In this document: positions 10,084-18,007 of the stretch, one piece after another
Layout of the letters: each line of letters starts with the position of its first letter
Numbering within the stretch: the stretch's first letter is position 1
DNA from: Acinetobacter equi
GTDB taxonomy: Bacteria > Pseudomonadota > Gammaproteobacteria > Pseudomonadales > Moraxellaceae
Reading direction: 5' to 3'
Length of the DNA stretch: 64,000 bases
Assembly: GCF_001307195.1 (NCBI RefSeq)
Contig: NZ_CP012808.1
Coordinates: 1,860,001-1,924,000, forward strand
Position numbers and translations under genes: made by a program
The notes under the pieces: generated by a model
What the model saw: only the letters and a program-made list of their open reading frames with translations
What the model was told of the DNA's origin: nothing
Database searches by the model: none

Positions 10084-10395
10084 TTATTTGTAAGTAACAA
10101 ATAAATTAATCGCATTCTTATTTTTTTCTGTTGCAATTAATTTAAGATCTACGAGTGTTGTTTCATAGTTTGAAATAAAGTTATTTAACTTTTCTATGGA
10201 AAGATTTTGATCATCTAAAATACTTGTATCTATAAGTTTTTCTTCATTAACTATAGCTCTACATGTATTAATGTTTTGCGCAAAAATAAGACAAGCTGGT
10301 TCGATAATTGATCCTGTAAATGATAAATCAATCGGTTGGCTATGAACTAGAGTGCTAATAAAAATATATAAAAAAATAAGGCTAGTTTTTATCAT
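10084..10395 (-). CDS. Small secreted fimbrial-like protein
   Basis: This 103-aa protein has a signal peptide (MIKTSLIFLYIFISTLVHS) followed by PIDLSFTGSIIEPACLI. That matches the opening of type-1-fimbrial pilins, where a strand leads to the first disulfide cysteine. A second Cys follows at about 14 residues, and the protein ends FVTYK like a pilin's last strand. It is too short for a full pilin (usually 150-180 aa). A good AAGGAG ribosome site precedes the ATG. It points away from the fimbrial operons and is separated from them by the repeat tract. It may be a minor subunit or a shrunken pilin. Confidence 0.6.
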   Translation of the reverse strand: MIKTSLIFLYIFISTLVHSQPIDLSFTGSIIEPACLIFAQNINTCRAIVNEEKLIDTSILDDQNLSIEKLNNFISNYETTLVDLKLIATEKNKNAINLFVTYK

Positions 10396-10791
10396 AATTA
10401 TTCTCCTTAAAATAATTTATATAGAAATTTATAAATTATTTGTTAATAAGTAATATATTTATTTATATCTTTTATATTTGAAATTACAAGTGTATTGTTA
10501 TTCTTTTGTATACTTTTTAATATTTTTTTGTTTATAAATTGTTTTAGGGTTAAATGTTAATCAAAATGAATTTTTATATGTTGAAATACTAAGCAATATT
10601 TATTTAAAAGAAATATAAATTATAAATACATAGAATTAAAAATCATAACCATATGAAATATAAAGATAAAGATTATTTTTTGCTCTTTGTGTGTTTATAT
10701 TTAACTTTTTTTTAAAAAATATAGACTATATTTAATTTTTTTTTAAAAATAATTTTTTTCTTAATTAAACATATATTATTTAATTTTTATT

Positions 10792-10998
10792 GTTTATTTA
10801 CCTATTTATTTATCTGTTTATTTATCTGTTTATTTATTTATCTATTTATCTATTTATCTATTTATCTATTTATCTATTTATCTATTTATCTATCTATTTA
10901 TTTATCTATTTATTTATTTATTTATTTATTTATTTATCTATTTATTTATCTATTTATTTATCTATTTATTTATCTATTTATTTATCTATTTATTTATT
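10792..10998. repeat. Tetranucleotide tract (TTTA/TCTA)n, ~207 bp
   Basis: The stretch is almost only TTTA and TCTA (a few TCTG, CCTA) units in phase, about 50 in a row. It opens an artefactual reading frame of repeated FIYL/SIYL in the window, because three 4-bp units make a 12-bp coding repeat. It ends about 400 bp upstream of the first pilin gene. Pure tetranucleotide tracts of this length are prone to slipped-strand change. Confidence 0.9.
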
Positions 10999-11278
10999 GC
11001 TAATAATTTTCATTTGTATTTTAATTTTGATTAAATTGGAGTATTTGTTCTAAAATTTATTTTTAAATTTAATTAAATATTTAAATATGCATAAGTTTAT
11101 GAATTTTATATTTATTTTATTTTTTTATTGTTTGTTTATAGTTCTTTATTGATTAAAGATATTATAAAAATAGAGTATTTGTTTTAAAAAATATTTTGTT
11201 TTTTTTAGGTTGATTTTTATAAAAGTAAGTGTATTATTCGCAGAATCTTAACCAAGGTGATATTAATTAATTTATTTA

Positions 11279-11381
11279 ATGGTTAGTTATGGTAACTATA
11301 TTATATTGATTAATATGGTTAACTGTTTTTGATTAATTAATGTGATTTTTAATATAAAATGGTTAATAAGGGTAATTATAT
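11279..11381. promoter_or_regulatory. Paired 24-bp direct repeat upstream of pilin 1
   Basis: The 24-bp segments at 11279-11302 and 11358-11381 match at 20 of 24 positions (shared frame AATGGTTA.....GGTAA.TATAT). A third partial copy (ATGGTTAACTG) lies between them near 11315. They end 24 bp before the pilin ATG and overlap the expected promoter zone, so they may bind a regulator. The second fimbrial operon lacks them. Confidence 0.5.
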
Positions 11382-11405
11382 ATTTATTTAACATTAGAGG
11401 ATCTA

Positions 11406-11948
11406 ATGAAGAGCACTATCAAATTTCTAGCAACAAGCGTATTTATTTTTACGATGAATCAATCAGCAATAGCTGCTGATACTGGCTCTGGTAGTGTGAC
11501 ATTCAAAGGTAAAATTTTGAATGCAGCTTGTAATATTTCAATTGACGGTAAAGCTGATGGTGAAGTGAAATTAGGTGAATGGCCTACATCAACATTTAAA
11601 GCCGTAGGTGATAAGTCAATTCCACAACCATTTGATATTGCAGTGAGTGATTGTTTACCAGGAAGCTTTAGCTTTAACTTCACCGGAACCAGCGATGTAA
11701 CAAACACAAACTTATTACAAGTAAATGGTGCAAAAGGTGTAGGTATTGCAATTGCGAACATTGATGCCTTAAACAATATTGTAAAAATCAATACAAACTC
11801 AGGCACGCAATCAAATGCATTGTTGACAATTGCAGAAAGTGAAACGACTGGAAAATTGCCATTACAAGCTTATTACCAATCAACTTTAGAGACAGTAGTA
11901 GCTGGCGAAGCAAATGCAACTGTACGTGTAACATTGCAACAAAAATAA
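11406..11948 (+). CDS. Type-1-like fimbrial major pilin, operon 1
   Basis: This 180-aa protein has a Sec signal peptide ending ...QSAIA|AD and a single immunoglobulin-like pilin domain. The two cysteines (NAACNIS and VSDCLPGS) are placed as the conserved pilin disulfide. The donor strand should be the segment just after cleavage (GSVTFKGKI). A weak AGAGGA ribosome site precedes the ATG. It is first in a four-gene operon of pilin, chaperone, usher and tip protein, 16 bp before the chaperone. It is very close in sequence to the pilin at 16698. Confidence 0.9.
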   Translation: MKSTIKFLATSVFIFTMNQSAIAADTGSGSVTFKGKILNAACNISIDGKADGEVKLGEWPTSTFKAVGDKSIPQPFDIAVSDCLPGSFSFNFTGTSDVTNTNLLQVNGAKGVGIAIANIDALNNIVKINTNSGTQSNALLTIAESETTGKLPLQAYYQSTLETVVAGEANATVRVTLQQK

Positions 11949-11964
11949 TTGACAGAGAATTGCC

Positions 11965-12660
11965 ATGCGCTTGAAATCATTAATAATCAGTACAATGCTC
12001 GTTACTTATTGTGTGACGAGTACTGCTCATAGTGCTATTCAGGCAATGGCTAGTCGAGTGATTTATAACAGTGGAAATAAAGCATCGACTTTAGCTTTAA
12101 AAAATAATGCTTCAAAAGCATATATGGTTCAAGCTTGGTTAGAGAATGGTGAAAATAACAAAGGAGAGGCAATTCCTTTTGTTGTGACACCTCCACTTAT
12201 TAAAATTGAGTCACAAAAAGAAGCTGCTTTACGATTTATCTATGCTGGTCAAGGGCTTCCGACTGATAGAGAAAGTCAATTCTGGATCAATATTCAGGAA
12301 ATCCCACCAAAGTCAGATAATGAGAACGTACTTCAACTCGCAATTCGTTCGAAAATTAAATTATTTTATCGACCTTCTCAAATTGATATGAGACTCGAGG
12401 ATGTAGTTAAACGTTTGCATTGGTATATCAAGGACCAAACTTTATATTTAGAAAATGATAGTCCACTTTATGTAACTATTGGTGATTTAAAGCTTAATGA
12501 TCAAAGTGCATTCGTAAAGAATATGAATCAAGATATGGTTGCACCTTATAGTACGATCCAAGTTTTAAAAGATCTCACCTATCCTGTGAAAACGTTAGAG
12601 TTTACATACATTAATGATTATGGTGGCAATGAGAAAATGCCAATTGTTAAACTAAAATGA
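11965..12660 (+). CDS. PapD-type periplasmic fimbrial chaperone, operon 1
   Basis: This 231-aa protein has a signal peptide and the two-domain PapD fold pattern. The N domain contains SRVIYNSGNKASTLALKN and the basic/hydrophobic strand region PLIKIESQKEAALRFIY, and the interdomain segment reads AIRSKIKLFYRP. It folds pilins by donating a strand and hands them to the usher. It sits 16 bp after the pilin and 57 bp before the usher. The short F1-G1 loop is like the FGS class rather than the FGL class. Confidence 0.93.
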   Translation: MRLKSLIISTMLVTYCVTSTAHSAIQAMASRVIYNSGNKASTLALKNNASKAYMVQAWLENGENNKGEAIPFVVTPPLIKIESQKEAALRFIYAGQGLPTDRESQFWINIQEIPPKSDNENVLQLAIRSKIKLFYRPSQIDMRLEDVVKRLHWYIKDQTLYLENDSPLYVTIGDLKLNDQSAFVKNMNQDMVAPYSTIQVLKDLTYPVKTLEFTYINDYGGNEKMPIVKLK

Positions 12661-12717
12661 TTCACTAATCTATCTTTAAGTTTTTAATTTTAAATATTAT
12701 TTTGTAAGGGTATTCAA

Positions 12718-15279
12718 TTGCCTAGGATCTTTTCATCCTTATATTTCATTCTGTTTAGTTCTGCATGCACAGTTTCTCGTGCAGACACAGAAGAGTTTAA
12801 TACAGATTTTTTATTAGATTTAACAGACCAAATTTCAGTTGAAGCTGTAAAAAAGGGCTATGCTATTTCACCTGGAATTTATAAATTTACAGTTAATTTG
12901 AATAACTCAACATCAAATATTAATACGATTCGATTATATAAAAATGATGATCAAGATATTGTGCCATGTTTAGATCAAGAATTTATTGATCAGTATAAAA
13001 TTAGAATTAATGATGAATATAAAATAGTGGATATAGACGGATGCTATGATCTTACAGCAATTCCACAAGCATCAATTTATTTAGACGCAGCACAACAAAA
13101 GCTTAATCTTTCTATTCCTCAAGTCAATTTAGATAAAGTGCCAAAAGATTATATTTCTCCAAAATTGTTTGATGAAGGAATTAATGCTTTTTTATTTAAT
13201 TATCAAATAAATAGTTATTATAACCATCGCAAAGATCATCAACATGAATACAATACAACTTTTCTTTTGAATAGTGGTTTTAATTACGGCGCATGGCGTT
13301 ATCGTAACCAAAGTATGTATGCAAAATATACAGGTGGTCAACAATGGCAAACAACATCAAATAAGTTAGAACGTAATATTTTACAGTATCAAGCACGTTT
13401 GGAACTCGGAGATACATCAACTGGAAGTGAGGTCTTTGATAGCTATAACTTTCGAGGTATTCAATTAAGTAGTGATGAGGCCCAAATTGCCAATACTTTA
13501 CAACGATACGCACCAGTTATTCGAGGAATTGCACAAAGCAATGCAGTCGTAGAGATTAGACAAAATGGCTATTTAATTTATAGCACGAACGTTTCAGCTG
13601 GGGAATTTGTCATTGATGATTTGTATGCTGCTAATGAAAGTGGTGATTTAGAAATTACAGTGAATGAAAGTAATGGGCGTGTCGAAAAATTTACACAAGC
13701 TTATTCTACTGTACCGAATATGATTCGTCCAAATCAGCATAAATACCAATTTGCTATGGGGCAATATAGAAGTGGAAATGGTAATTCATATAATCCATAT
13801 ATAGGGCAATTTACATATGCTTATGGTTTCAGTAATTGGATTTCACCTTATGGTGGAATATTAGTTGCTGATGATTACTATGCCATTTCTACAGGAACAG
13901 CATGGTCATTAGGAGTATTAGGAGCATTTTCATTAGATGCAACTTTTGCACGAAATCAACTGTCTAATGGTATTAAAAAAGAGGGAGCTAGCTTTAGATT
14001 CTTATATGCTAAATCTTTAAATCAAGTTGGTACAAGTTTACGTTTGATTGGTTATCGTTATTCAACATCGGGCTATTATAGCTTGGCAGATGCTGTTGAG
14101 GAAAAATCCATACAAACTAAAGATGGTTATAAATATATAGTGAATACAGGTAATTCTGATAGTGTGGTGGAGGTTAATGGCGGACAAGAATCAAATCAAA
14201 CTTACTTTTCCTCTACTTACTATAATAAAAAGAATCAATCTCAAGTTTCGTTAAACCAAAATTTAGATCGATTTGGACAATTATATTTTAATTTTAATAA
14301 AATTGATTATTGGCAAAAAAAATTAAATAGCCAAAGTTGGCAAATGGGTTACAACAATAATTACAAAAATCTAAGTTATAGTGTCTATTACCAAAGAGAA
14401 AAGAGTCTTTTTCAAGCTTCTCAATATATTGTAGGTATGTCTTTAAGTCTACTATTGGATCAGCCTAGAGTATTCCAAAAGCATGCTGCCTTAGCGAGCA
14501 CAAGTTATCAATATACACCAAGTATTGGAAATACTGTACAAACAAGCTTATCAGCTGGTTTTTTAGATGAACAAAAACTTGGTGTGCAATTACAACTTGC
14601 TCAATCTCAAGCAGGGCAACAAAACATTGCGGTTAGTTCGAATTATGTAGGATCAAAACAAAACTCAAATTTTAGTTATATTTATAATAAGAATAGTCAA
14701 AGAATTATGGCAGGTATGAGTGGTGGACTTTTAATTCATTCAGATGGTGTGGTCATGGGTAAATCAATTAATACACCTGTATTAATTGAGGCTAAAGGTG
14801 CTGAGGGTGTACGTATAGAAAATCAACCAGGTCTTGTAATTGATGACTCGGGTTACGCAATTATTAGTAATAGCAGTGCATATTCAAAAAATAGAGTGGC
14901 ATTAAAAGGTGAAGATCTAGGACAAAATGTCATTGTTGATCATTCCGTAATTAACGACATTATTCCAACTAAAATGGCCATCATTAAAGTGAAATTTGAT
15001 ATTAAAAGCGGTCACAGCATTTTAGTTACGTTGAAAGATCACAATGGACCTTTAATTACAGGTGCAATGATTCTTGATGCTGAAACTAACGATTATGTGG
15101 GGATGGTTGGATTAAATGGTCAAGCTTATTTAGCTGCAGTTCAATCTGGACATAAATTACTTGCTAAATGGGGGGAAGAAAAACATCAGCAGTGTAAATT
15201 TGAATTACCGACTTTGGCAGATCGTGAATTTGGTTATGAAGAAATAAGCTTAAATTGTAATAAAAGTGAGAAAGACTAA
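12718..15279 (+). CDS. Outer-membrane fimbrial usher, operon 1 (TTG start)
   Basis: This 853-aa protein is a FimD/PapC-type usher: an N-terminal chaperone-binding domain (EEFNTDFLLD...), a 24-strand barrel with a plug (RYAPVIRGIAQSNAVVEIRQ, YAANESGDLEITVNESNGR), and C-terminal domains. The start is a rare TTG, preceded by AAGGG at about 12706. The signal peptide begins directly at that codon and no ATG is available upstream. The second usher uses TTG in the same context. It ends TAA immediately before the GTG of the next gene. Confidence 0.93.
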   Translation: MPRIFSSLYFILFSSACTVSRADTEEFNTDFLLDLTDQISVEAVKKGYAISPGIYKFTVNLNNSTSNINTIRLYKNDDQDIVPCLDQEFIDQYKIRINDEYKIVDIDGCYDLTAIPQASIYLDAAQQKLNLSIPQVNLDKVPKDYISPKLFDEGINAFLFNYQINSYYNHRKDHQHEYNTTFLLNSGFNYGAWRYRNQSMYAKYTGGQQWQTTSNKLERNILQYQARLELGDTSTGSEVFDSYNFRGIQLSSDEAQIANTLQRYAPVIRGIAQSNAVVEIRQNGYLIYSTNVSAGEFVIDDLYAANESGDLEITVNESNGRVEKFTQAYSTVPNMIRPNQHKYQFAMGQYRSGNGNSYNPYIGQFTYAYGFSNWISPYGGILVADDYYAISTGTAWSLGVLGAFSLDATFARNQLSNGIKKEGASFRFLYAKSLNQVGTSLRLIGYRYSTSGYYSLADAVEEKSIQTKDGYKYIVNTGNSDSVVEVNGGQESNQTYFSSTYYNKKNQSQVSLNQNLDRFGQLYFNFNKIDYWQKKLNSQSWQMGYNNNYKNLSYSVYYQREKSLFQASQYIVGMSLSLLLDQPRVFQKHAALASTSYQYTPSIGNTVQTSLSAGFLDEQKLGVQLQLAQSQAGQQNIAVSSNYVGSKQNSNFSYIYNKNSQRIMAGMSGGLLIHSDGVVMGKSINTPVLIEAKGAEGVRIENQPGLVIDDSGYAIISNSSAYSKNRVALKGEDLGQNVIVDHSVINDIIPTKMAIIKVKFDIKSGHSILVTLKDHNGPLITGAMILDAETNDYVGMVGLNGQAYLAAVQSGHKLLAKWGEEKHQQCKFELPTLADREFGYEEISLNCNKSEKD

Positions 15280-16350
15280 GTGAAAAATATTATGACAAGA
15301 ATTCTTCAAATAATCATATTTATATTGATCTGTTTTACAACAATAAAAAGTAGTTGGGCATTACGTTGTTTAGAAGGTAATAAACCTTCGAGTTCATTTG
15401 ATATTTCTAGAGCAACAAATACAAGCCATATCATATCTATTGGAACTATTCGTGTTACAAGTTCTAGCCAAGCAGCTGGTACACTATTGTGGGAGTCAGA
15501 GCAAATGAGCACGACATTCACTTGTTATGATGACTATAAAACAAACCAATCTGAAAATGCATATCTATATTTAGATGATGAAAGTGATACTTTGGAAATG
15601 CTTTTTAGAAATTCAAATTTGACGATCGGTGTTCGTTACAATGGTCGTGAATATCCTATTGGTTCAACGGATCGAATCAATTTAGGAAAATTGGCTTTAA
15701 GTACTCAGTCAAATAGAACTAGAGCTTTAAGCAATTGTAGTTTTATTAAGAAGGGAGTGGATTATTGTGCTGATCCAGAAACAATAACTGTAAATTATTC
15801 AATCTATATTAAAGCGAAAGGTTCGGGTAGTAATCTATCAAGTTTAAGTGGGAAAACGTTTCAAGTATTTCAACTTGATGGGCAAGGTGGTCGTAATATC
15901 AATGGAAATTTTCAGGAAAAAGTAAGTAATATGACAGTAAATTATGTTGAATGTACACCTATTGTTTCAGCTCAAGATGTTGATTTAGGGACATATTCAT
16001 CATTAGAAACTTTAAATAAAATAATTAAAAAAACAGCATTTACAATTAATATTAAAACAGAAGGAAAAAGTTGTGCCCAATATCCTTTTGTTGGTAAATT
16101 TACTTCAAATCAAAAATATAATGAAACTACTTTAACTGCTTCTGAAGTAAATATGAAAGATGTTGTTGGAATTAAAATTTTTAATGAAAATTCAAATACA
16201 CCTTTGAATTTGGATACAAATATTGACTTTGGTTATAGTAATGGAAAAAATTTAATTAAAACATTTGAAGCAGGATTTTTATTGTTAAAAAAACCGACTG
16301 TAGGAGGTGTTTTTACTTCCACGTTAAATTATGAGGTTTATTATAAGTGA
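15280..16350 (+). CDS. Fimbrial tip adhesin-like protein, operon 1
   Basis: This 356-aa protein starts at GTG directly after the usher stop codon, so it is translationally coupled. It has a signal peptide, a Cys-containing N-terminal domain with a likely receptor-binding role (residues ~30-210), and a C-terminal pilin-like domain with EC...CAQYPF and a final strand GGVFTSTLNYEVYYK. Two domains and last position in the operon are typical of tip adhesins. The receptor is unknown. It has a paralogue at 20532. Confidence 0.8.
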   Translation: MKNIMTRILQIIIFILICFTTIKSSWALRCLEGNKPSSSFDISRATNTSHIISIGTIRVTSSSQAAGTLLWESEQMSTTFTCYDDYKTNQSENAYLYLDDESDTLEMLFRNSNLTIGVRYNGREYPIGSTDRINLGKLALSTQSNRTRALSNCSFIKKGVDYCADPETITVNYSIYIKAKGSGSNLSSLSGKTFQVFQLDGQGGRNINGNFQEKVSNMTVNYVECTPIVSAQDVDLGTYSSLETLNKIIKKTAFTINIKTEGKSCAQYPFVGKFTSNQKYNETTLTASEVNMKDVVGIKIFNENSNTPLNLDTNIDFGYSNGKNLIKTFEAGFLLLKKPTVGGVFTSTLNYEVYYK

Positions 16351-16697
16351 ACAATATTTAATAAATTAAAATGTATTTTTATTTGATTTAAATATTTTGT
16401 TAATATGTTTTTTAATGTAATTAATGTAAGTTTTATTTTTTGTTTTCTATTTTTTAAGCTTTTAAATTAAATAAATATTTAAGAAAAAATGTTCAAAATA
16501 AAAAAATAAATTGTAAAATTATCTCTTTATATTTTCTTTGTTTGAGTTGAATTTGAATTATTAATCTGTATTATGCACTCCTCTATTTTTGGAGAGCACT
16601 ATTTTATATGAAATGTTAATTAAAATAGTGAGTGTATCTAAGTAGCTATTTTATTTTCTTAGATATCATTTTTAATTGATTTATATTTGAGATTTAA
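16351..16697. other. Spacer between fimbrial operons 1 and 2
   Basis: This 347-bp AT-rich interval has no gene. Near 16580-16650 it shows CTCC...GGAG and CTATTTT...AAAATAG inverted repeats, which could be a terminator of operon 1 or part of the promoter of operon 2. The tetranucleotide tract and the 24-bp repeats of operon 1 are not present here. Confidence 0.6.
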
Positions 16698-17240
16698 ATG
16701 AAAAAATTAATGAATTTTTTTGTATCAAGTGGCATTATTTTTTTAATTTCACATTCTTCAAATGCTGCAAATTCAAGCATAGGAAATATTGTATTCAAAG
16801 GAAAAATTTTAAATGCGGCCTGTAATATTTCGATTGATGGTAAAGTCGATAGTGAGGTGAAATTGGGGCAGTGGCCTACATCAACATTTAAAATGGTTGG
16901 TGATACATCAATTCCTCAGCCATTTAATATTGTAGTTACAGACTGTTTACCTGGTAGTTTCAGCTTTAATTTTACAGGCCTAAGTGATTCAATTAACTCT
17001 AACTTATTGCAAGTTAGTGGTGCTAAAGGTGTAGGTATAGCAATTGCTAATGCTGACTCACTAACGAATGTTGTAAAAATTAATACAAATACAGGAATGC
17101 AATCAAATGCATTATTGACTATAGCAGATAATGCAACAGGTGGAACACTACCTTTACAAGCTTATTATCAATCAACTTTAGAACAAGTAGAGGCTGGAGA
17201 GGCTAATGCAACTGTTCGTGTAACCGTCCAGCAAAAATAA
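16698..17240 (+). CDS. Type-1-like fimbrial major pilin, operon 2
   Basis: This 180-aa pilin has a signal peptide (MKKLMNFFVSSGIIFLISHS...NA) and the same cysteine pair as the operon 1 pilin. Long blocks are identical to that protein (GKILNAACNISIDGK, LPGSFSFNFTG, GAKGVGIAIAN). Differences cluster in the first mature residues and in surface loops. It is 16 bp before its chaperone, the same spacing as in operon 1. This suggests duplication of the whole unit. Confidence 0.9.
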   Translation: MKKLMNFFVSSGIIFLISHSSNAANSSIGNIVFKGKILNAACNISIDGKVDSEVKLGQWPTSTFKMVGDTSIPQPFNIVVTDCLPGSFSFNFTGLSDSINSNLLQVSGAKGVGIAIANADSLTNVVKINTNTGMQSNALLTIADNATGGTLPLQAYYQSTLEQVEAGEANATVRVTVQQK

Positions 17241-17256
17241 TTGGAAGGGAGTTGCT

Positions 17257-17955
17257 ATGCGCTTGAAAGCATCGGTTGTTAGCACTATTTTTATGATTGG
17301 CTTGAGTTTTACGAATATTGCACAATGCGCTATTCAAGCGATGGCAAGTCGAGTAATTTATGATGGGGCAAATAAGGCAGCCACTTTAGGTTTAAAAAAT
17401 AATTCTCAATATACTTATATGATTCAGGCTTGGTTAGAGCCAGGAACATTAAATAAAGATGAGGAGGTTCCATTTGTTGTTACGCCTCCTTTGATTAAAA
17501 TTGAATCTCAAAAAGAGGCGACATTAAGATTCATTTATGCTGGTCAAGGGCTTCCTACAGATCGTGAAAGCCAATTTTGGATTAGTATTCAAGAAATCCC
17601 ACCAAAACCAAATCAGGACAACATATTGCAATTGGCGATTCGTTCAAAGATAAAATTATTTTACAGACCAACACAAATTGATATTTCGTTAGAAGATGCT
17701 GTAAAAGAATTGAAATGGTATGTAAAAGATCAAAGTTTGTATTTGGAGAACAATAGCCCACTTCATGTGACTATTGGCGATTTAAAACTCAATGATCAGG
17801 CTGCTTTTATTGAGAATATTAATCAGGATATGGTTGCTCCTTATAGCAGTATTCAAGTTTTAAAAGATATTTCTTTTCCTCTCAAAAATATAGAATTTAC
17901 TTATATAAATGAATTCGGTAGTAATAAGAAAATGCCTATTATTCATTTTAAGTAA
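17257..17955 (+). CDS. PapD-type periplasmic fimbrial chaperone, operon 2
   Basis: This 232-aa paralogue of the chaperone at 11965 has a signal peptide and the same motifs (MASRVIYDGANKAATLGLKN, VVTPPLIKIESQKEATLRF, AIRSKIKLFYRP). Most changes are conservative and the two copies are collinear without gaps except near the middle. It should serve pilins of this operon and perhaps those of operon 1. Confidence 0.93.
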   Translation: MRLKASVVSTIFMIGLSFTNIAQCAIQAMASRVIYDGANKAATLGLKNNSQYTYMIQAWLEPGTLNKDEEVPFVVTPPLIKIESQKEATLRFIYAGQGLPTDRESQFWISIQEIPPKPNQDNILQLAIRSKIKLFYRPTQIDISLEDAVKELKWYVKDQSLYLENNSPLHVTIGDLKLNDQAAFIENINQDMVAPYSSIQVLKDISFPLKNIEFTYINEFGSNKKMPIIHFK

Positions 17956-18007
17956 TATTACTATTTAAATCTTAATTTATTTTAAATCTTTCTAATAGGG
18001 TATTAAA

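Larger units (their letters stand above)
10396..11405. other. Long AT-rich region in front of fimbrial operon 1
   Basis: This 1.0-kb interval between the small fimbrial-like gene and the first pilin has no believable gene. It holds the tetranucleotide tract at 10792-10998 and the GGTTA-type repeats at 11279-11381. The rest is long A and T runs. Confidence 0.7.

Noticed and set aside
10790..11053. An 87-codon frame of repeated FIYL/SIYL
   Set aside because: It is the translation of the tetranucleotide tract, with no ribosome site and no plausible protein.
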